From: Rugosimonospora sp040255525 | GTDB lineage: Bacteria; Actinomycetota; Actinomycetes; Mycobacteriales; Micromonosporaceae | Direction of reading: 5' to 3' | Length of the DNA stretch: 64,000 nt | Assembly: GCA_040255525.1 (NCBI GenBank) | Contig: JBDZVD010000007.1 | Span: 1 to 64,000 of the forward strand | In this document: in pieces, positions 59,677 to 64,000 of the stretch | Layout of the letters: each line of letters opens with the position of its first letter | How positions within the stretch are numbered: the first letter of the stretch is position 1 | The notes under the pieces: generated by a model | Seen by the model: only the letters and a program-made list of their open reading frames with translations | Databases searched by the model: none | What the model was told of the DNA's origin: nothing | Position numbers and translations under genes: made by a program

Positions 59677-60771
59677 ATGAGGTTCGAGATCTGGAACGCG
59701 CGCGACGCGCGCGAGCGCGGCCGGTGGCTGGCCGCGCACGAGGCGCTGCCCAGCCGGGAGGTGTACGCCCACCCCGCCTACGTCGGCCTGTTCGCCGGAC
59801 CCGGGGAGCAGCCGCTGGCCGCGTACGCCGAGACCGGGTCCGGCCCGGTGCTGTACCCGTTCATCCTGCGCCCGGTCGGTGATCCGGGCGCCGCGGCCGG
59901 CTACGACATCACCAGCGCGTACGGGTACGCGGGCGCGTTCCGCGCCGGACCGCTCGACGAGCCGGACGCCAAGCAGTTCTGGGCCGCGTTCGACGACTTC
60001 TGCCGCCAGCGCGGGGTCGTCTCGGAGTTCACCCGGCTGTCGCTGTTCGAGGATGAGCGCCTACCCCATCCCGGCCGGACCGAGCCTCGGCTGGTCAATG
60101 TCGTGTGCGATCTGCGGGTACCCGAGGACGAGGCGTGGCGGGGCTTCGAGCACAAGGTACGCAAGAACGTGAACAAGGCCCGGCGCGGCGGCGTGACGAT
60201 CGAGGTGGACGAGGCCGGCGCCCGGCTCGACGACTTCCTGCGCATCTACGCCGGCACCATGGACCGCCGCGAGGCGGCCGCGAGCTTCTACTTCCCGCGC
60301 GGGTTCTTCGAGACCATCGTGCGGGAGATGCCCGGCCGGTTCGTGTTCTTCCACGCCCTGCACGGCGGGCGGGTGGTGTCCACCGAACTGGTGCTGGCCT
60401 CGGCCGCCACCATGTACTCCTACCTCGGCGGGACCGATCGGGCCGCGTTCGACCTGCGCCCGAACGACCTGTTGAAGGTGCAGGCGTGCGCCTGGGGCCG
60501 GGCGCGGGGGATGACGCGGTTCGTGCTCGGCGGAGGGCACGCCCCGGACGACGGGATCTTCCGGTACAAGCGGGCCTTCGCGCCGGAGGGGCTGGTGCCG
60601 TACTCGGTCGGGACCAGGGTGCTCGACGAACGGGAGTACGCGCGGCTGACGGCGGAGCACCGCGCCGAGGGGTGCCGGCGCGACCCCGGGTGGATGGCCG
60701 ACCCGGGCTTCTTCCCCGGGTACCGGTGCGCGCTGCCCGAACGCCGCGACCCTGCCTGGTCCGCCGCCTGA
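59677..60771 (+). CDS. FemAB/peptidoglycan-bridge-type GNAT transferase
   Basis: 364 residues with two tandem GNAT-like lobes as in FemX/lipid II aminoacyl transferases. Visible: AYPFILRPVGDPG-like strand (YPFILRPVG), EFTRLSLFEDE, the linker GFEHKVRKNVNKARRGGVTIEV typical of the family, and the second lobe with FFHALHGGRVVSTELVLAS, YSYLGGTDRAAFDLRPNDLL, KVQACAWGRARGMTRFVLGGG. Such proteins in polysaccharide loci (GNAT/BioF2-like) add amino acids or acyl groups to lipid-linked sugars. ATG 59677 has a weak ribosome site; 46 bp after the GNAT gene. Confidence 0.85.
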   Translation: MRFEIWNARDARERGRWLAAHEALPSREVYAHPAYVGLFAGPGEQPLAAYAETGSGPVLYPFILRPVGDPGAAAGYDITSAYGYAGAFRAGPLDEPDAKQFWAAFDDFCRQRGVVSEFTRLSLFEDERLPHPGRTEPRLVNVVCDLRVPEDEAWRGFEHKVRKNVNKARRGGVTIEVDEAGARLDDFLRIYAGTMDRREAAASFYFPRGFFETIVREMPGRFVFFHALHGGRVVSTELVLASAATMYSYLGGTDRAAFDLRPNDLLKVQACAWGRARGMTRFVLGGGHAPDDGIFRYKRAFAPEGLVPYSVGTRVLDEREYARLTAEHRAEGCRRDPGWMADPGFFPGYRCALPERRDPAWSAA

Positions 60772-60854
60772 ATCACTGAATCGGGTGTTAGTCCCTGAAA
60801 GCGCTGCTAGCGTGGTTCGCGGCATTCATTGGGCTTCGGGGGTTTGAGCGTCAG

Positions 60855-62024
60855 GTGGAGCAAGCACTGCGTCCCGGCGGGGACGGCGACCTGCCCGGTG
60901 CCGGGACGGCGGCGACCGTGCCCGCGTCGCGGGTGGGTACCCGAAGCGAACGGCCGGGACCGGCAGAGCACGCCCGGTCGGCACTGTCCGGGGCGCCATG
61001 CCCGACCTGCGGCACCGGCAGCGACCGGGTGTCCGGCGACTTCGACGGCTACATCGAAGGGTACCGGGTGTGCGTCCTGGAGTGCCCGCGTTGCCTGCTG
61101 CGGTTCAGCAGCCGGCTGGACGTGCCCGACGGGCTCTACGACGCCATCTACCGGCACACCGAGATGCTGCCCGGGTACGACCGGTACGCGCGGTACGCCA
61201 CCGCGGTGACCCGCCACCCGCAGCCGCTGGACCTGCTGGCCTCCTGCGAACTGCCCTACTGGTACGTGCGCGACCACGTCCGTCACCGGCTGCGCCCCGG
61301 CGCGACCGTGGTGGACTTCGGCTGCGGCGAGGGGTACCTGACGTACGCGCTGCGCAGGGCGGGGATCGCCTGCTACGGCGTCGACATCTCGGGTACCACG
61401 ATCGAGCGCGCCCGGCGGCGGTTCGGCCACGACGACTGGTTCCTGACCACGGAGGAGTTCACCGGCCGGCGGCCGGCGGCCGCCGACCTCGTCGTCGCCC
61501 TCGAACTGATCGAACACGTGCCCGAGCCGGCCCGGGTGCTGGCCAGCGCCCTGGAACTGCTCGGCCCCGGCGGCTGCGTCCTGGCGACCACACCGAACCG
61601 GGACGCCAGCCCCGCCCACGCGGTGTGGGACACCGACCTGCCACCGGTCCACCTGCTGTGGTTCGGCGTACGGGCGGTGCGCGAACTGGCCGCCCGGGCG
61701 CACTGCGACGTGACCTTTCCCGCGGTACCGGGCCGGGTGATCGACGCCCTGCGGCCGGCCGCGGCGCGGCGGGGCAGCTGGCCTCCGCTGCTCACCGCGT
61801 CGGGCGAGCTGACCCTCGCGGTGCGGCGGGCGCGCAGCCTGCCGTGGCGTGCCCGCCGCCGGGCGGCGCGCTCGCTGGCCCGGGTGTACGAGGCGGTCGA
61901 CCGCTCACCGCTGCGCGAGATTCCAGACGTGGTCCGCACCCACCGGCCGGCCACGCTCGGCGCGTGCTTCAGCCCCCAGGCCGGTCGTACCGCCCCGCCG
62001 CGGGCACCCCAGTCCGGGGCATGA
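60855..62024 (+). CDS. Class I SAM methyltransferase with N-terminal zinc ribbon
   Basis: 389 residues. A CPTCG ... ECPRC zinc ribbon (about 49-80) precedes the SAM fold: motif I VVDFGCGEGYLTYALRRAG, acidic GVDISGTTIERARRR, motif LVVALELIEHVPEP and LGPGGCVLATTPN. A basic C-terminal part follows. The zinc ribbon resembles sugar C- or O-methyltransferases of polysaccharide loci (TylCIII-like). GTG 60855 is uncertain. The stop overlaps the flippase start (ATGA). It would methylate a sugar of the repeat unit. Confidence 0.85.
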   Translation: MEQALRPGGDGDLPGAGTAATVPASRVGTRSERPGPAEHARSALSGAPCPTCGTGSDRVSGDFDGYIEGYRVCVLECPRCLLRFSSRLDVPDGLYDAIYRHTEMLPGYDRYARYATAVTRHPQPLDLLASCELPYWYVRDHVRHRLRPGATVVDFGCGEGYLTYALRRAGIACYGVDISGTTIERARRRFGHDDWFLTTEEFTGRRPAAADLVVALELIEHVPEPARVLASALELLGPGGCVLATTPNRDASPAHAVWDTDLPPVHLLWFGVRAVRELAARAHCDVTFPAVPGRVIDALRPAAARRGSWPPLLTASGELTLAVRRARSLPWRARRRAARSLARVYEAVDRSPLREIPDVVRTHRPATLGACFSPQAGRTAPPRAPQSGA

Positions 62025-63280
62025 GCGGGCGCCACCACGCGCCCCTGGTGTCCGGGCGCTCGGCGACGCTGCTCACCAACGGGGGTCTCCTGGCCTCCGG
62101 CATCCTGACCAGCATCCTGGTCTCCCGGGTGCTCGGCCCCACCGGGCGCGGTCACTACGTCACCTGGCAGACCTGGGCGGCGACGATCGGGATCTTCGCG
62201 CTGGGCGGGCTGCCGCAGGTGCTCGTGCTCGACGACTGGACTCCCGGGCGTCACAGGCCGCGCGAGCTTCTCGCGCCGCTCGCCCTCACGGTCGGCGCGG
62301 CGCTGGCGGTACTCGCCGGGCTGTCCGCGTTCCTGCGCCCGGACTGGATCGTGCTCACCGCCGCGGTACTGGTGGTGCTGGCCAACCAGTTCGGCTCGCT
62401 GGGCGCCTCCGAGGCGCAGCGGATGGGCCGGATGGGCATCGAGTTCAACCTGGCGCGGATCGTGCCGCAGGCCGCTTCCCTGCTGGCCATGGTTGGGCTG
62501 CTGGTGCTGCGGTCCGGCTCGTACCCGGCGTGGTTGATGGGTGTCGCGGTGTGCCAGGCCGGCGCCACCGCGCTGTGGCTGTGGTACCGGTGCGACCGGG
62601 GCGTGCGGCCACCCGTCTCCGCCCGGCCCACGGTCACGGACTCGGTACGCCTGGCGCCCGGCAGCTGGGTGACGCTGCTGCAGTACCGGTTCGACCTGCT
62701 GGCGGTCACGGCACTGTTCCGCCCCGAGATCGTCGCCTTCTACGCCACCGGCCTGGCCGCCTCCGGCGCGGTGCTCGCCGCCGGCCAGTCGCGCGGCATG
62801 CACTGGTTTTCCCGGCAGGGCGGCACGTTCACCAACCGGCCCGGCGCGCTCGGCCGGGAACTGCGGCGCACCGCCGGCATCGCGCTGGCCGTGGCCGCCC
62901 CGCTGGCGCTGCTCGGCCGGGTGTGGGTTGCCGCCGCGTACGGGTCGGCCTTCCTGCCGGCGGTGCCGATCGTGGCGGTGCTGTGCGGCGTCGGAGTCAT
63001 CCAGTCCGTGGACTACCTGCTGGCCCACGAGTGCCTGATCGTCGGGCTGGGCAGCCGGGTGCTGCTGTTCCGGTTGCCCAGCATCGCCGCCGTCGCGGCC
63101 GGGTTCGGGCTGGCCTCGGCGCAACACTGGCCGGCCGCGGCGATCGCGGTCGTGCCCGGCGCCGGGTACGCGCTGTCCTCGGCCGTGTTCCTGGTCGCGA
63201 TCCGGTCGCGGCGGGCGGTCGCCCCCTCGGCGCTGCCGGTACCGGAGCCGGCCGCCGCCGGTCCGGCACGGGTCCGGTAG
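62021..63280 (+). CDS. Wzx-type polysaccharide flippase (MATE/oligosaccharide exporter fold)
   Basis: 419 residues with about 12 predicted membrane helices, beginning SATLLTNGGLLASGILTSILVSRVLG and PTGRGHYVTWQTWAATIGIFALGG, the opening typical of RfbX/Wzx proteins. Charged or aromatic residues sit within helices as in lipid-linked sugar flippases (WVTLLQYRFDLLAVTALF). It would flip undecaprenyl-pyrophosphate repeat units outward. ATG 62021 is coupled to the methyltransferase. A Wzy polymerase is expected but not found before the window ends. Confidence 0.88.
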   Translation: MSGRHHAPLVSGRSATLLTNGGLLASGILTSILVSRVLGPTGRGHYVTWQTWAATIGIFALGGLPQVLVLDDWTPGRHRPRELLAPLALTVGAALAVLAGLSAFLRPDWIVLTAAVLVVLANQFGSLGASEAQRMGRMGIEFNLARIVPQAASLLAMVGLLVLRSGSYPAWLMGVAVCQAGATALWLWYRCDRGVRPPVSARPTVTDSVRLAPGSWVTLLQYRFDLLAVTALFRPEIVAFYATGLAASGAVLAAGQSRGMHWFSRQGGTFTNRPGALGRELRRTAGIALAVAAPLALLGRVWVAAAYGSAFLPAVPIVAVLCGVGVIQSVDYLLAHECLIVGLGSRVLLFRLPSIAAVAAGFGLASAQHWPAAAIAVVPGAGYALSSAVFLVAIRSRRAVAPSALPVPEPAAAGPARVR

Positions 63281-63286
63281 GCCGGG

Positions 63287-64000
63287 TCAGGACAGGGGGC
63301 ACCAGAGTTGGGTACTGAGCACCTCGCCGTCGGCGTACTGCGCCGCCGGCGCCGGTACCCGGAGCACCTCGCGGACCGGGGCGCAGTCGAACGGGGGGCG
63401 GGAGATGTCCACCCAGGAGCCGCGGTCCAGCCGGGTGTCCGGCCCGTGCGCCTTGTCGAGGTTCGGCTGCCCGGTGCGCTCCGGTGCCGGCAGGTGCTCG
63501 GTGACCAGCACCAGCGGGTACTGGCGGCAACGCGCCAGGATCCGGGCGATCTGGTCGTTGCCCAGGTGCTGGAGGACCTGCCGGACCAGGCAGATGTCGG
63601 CCGGCGGCAGTTCGTCGGTCGCCGCGTCGAGCACCGAGAACCGCACGCCCGGCCGGCCGTGCCGGGCGACGTTGCGCGCCACGAGGTCGGGTACCACGTC
63701 GATCCCGTGGTAGCTGTCCAGGGTGTCCACGAACAGGGACGCGATCCGGAAATCGCCGCAGCCGATGTCCACCGCGCTGCGCGCCGCGCTCTGCTCGACG
63801 AGCGAGCGGACGCAGTCCGCGTAGGCCAGGGCGGCGTCGCCGCGCGAGCCCGACCCGGAGTCGAAGTCATCGCCGCGGCCCCACTGGCGGGCGGCGTAGA
63901 CCTCGGAGAACACCTCCCGCGCGGAGCGCGAGGCGTTGCGCTGGCGCAGCCGTGCCAGGCGGGCCGAGGCCACCCAGTTCCGGACCGGCGACGGGGTGCG
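63287..64000 (-). CDS. Class I SAM methyltransferase (5' end outside window)
   Basis: The frame stays open to the window edge, reading RTPSPVRNW before GTG 63973, so the N-terminus is probably cut off; 237 residues are visible. Motif I is AVDIGCGDFRIASLFVDTLD, followed by YHGIDVVPDLVARNVARHG, FSVLDAATDELPPADICLVRQVLQHL, and PLVLVTEHLPAPE. Convergent with the flippase, 6 bp apart. The substrate is unknown; methylation of a cell-surface glycan or small metabolite is possible. It belongs to the polysaccharide locus by position only. Confidence 0.82.
   Translation of the reverse strand, partial: RTPSPVRNWVASARLARLRQRNASRSAREVFSEVYAARQWGRGDDFDSGSGSRGDAALAYADCVRSLVEQSAARSAVDIGCGDFRIASLFVDTLDSYHGIDVVPDLVARNVARHGRPGVRFSVLDAATDELPPADICLVRQVLQHLGNDQIARILARCRQYPLVLVTEHLPAPERTGQPNLDKAHGPDTRLDRGSWVDISRPPFDCAPVREVLRVPAPAAQYADGEVLSTQLWCPLS

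Overview
The window is very GC-rich, with many GTG starts, 4-nt ATGA/GTGA gene overlaps and Tat/lipobox exports. Together with LacI/ROK-controlled sugar loci, an accessory SecA2 and a BoxB/BoxC benzoate route, this points to a filamentous actinomycete. A Micromonosporales-like organism is my best guess, but no rRNA or marker gene is present to prove it. No rRNA, tRNA, CRISPR array, transposase, integrase or phage gene was found, so this reads as ordinary chromosome carrying several accessory loci.

Layout. 1-5.4 kb: end of a zinc-type ABC binding protein, a DppA-like M55 D-aminopeptidase, an endonuclease III-like glycosylase, a PEBP/YbhB protein, an erythromycin-esterase-family hydrolase and a DUF4232 lipoprotein. 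5.4-12.8 kb: a benzoyl-CoA epoxidation (box) cluster, with divergent PaaX-type regulator, then boxC, boxB, benzoate-CoA ligase, a 34-codon ORF, an amidohydrolase and a PaaY-like protein. boxA is not in the window. 12.8-19.5 kb: a DUF4331 lipoprotein, a MarR/DHA2 efflux pair with a clear operator, a LacI regulator and an MFS transporter. 19.8-25.5 kb: SecA2, then a minus-strand pair of a two-heme membrane cytochrome and a NuoF/ferredoxin fusion protein, with a possible structured RNA upstream. 26-33.3 kb: a GT4 glycosyltransferase, a second LacI regulator, a GNAT protein, a secreted sedolisin, GalT and a PHP phosphoesterase.

33.5-44.5 kb is a glycoside-utilisation region: GH3, a ROK regulator, GH31, and a divergent ABC importer (binding protein plus two permeases, no ATPase). 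Three copies of TCGAAGCGCTTCGA link the LacI gene at 27.2-28.2 kb to the GH3 promoter. A TTTGTTT-type inverted repeat links the ROK gene to the GH31 and importer promoters. 44.6-49.6 kb holds a second MarR/DHA2 pair, an enoyl-CoA hydratase, an OsmC protein and a CehA/McbA-type metallohydrolase.

49.7-64 kb is the start of an extracellular polysaccharide locus. It has a Wzz/tyrosine-autokinase facing an overlapping low-molecular-weight tyrosine phosphatase, then CapE-CapF-glycosyltransferase-CapG (UDP-N-acetyl-L-fucosamine synthesis and probable transfer). A DegT aminotransferase, a PglC-like phosphoglycosyl transferase, GNAT and FemAB-like acyl/aminoacyl transferases, methyltransferases and a Wzx-type flippase follow. 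No Wzy polymerase is visible, so the locus probably continues to the right.

The most unusual recurrent signal is short tandem duplications lying across or just after stop codons of several unrelated genes, and within low-complexity protein segments. In one case (OsmC) the present stop codon comes from a one-base difference between two adjacent copies.
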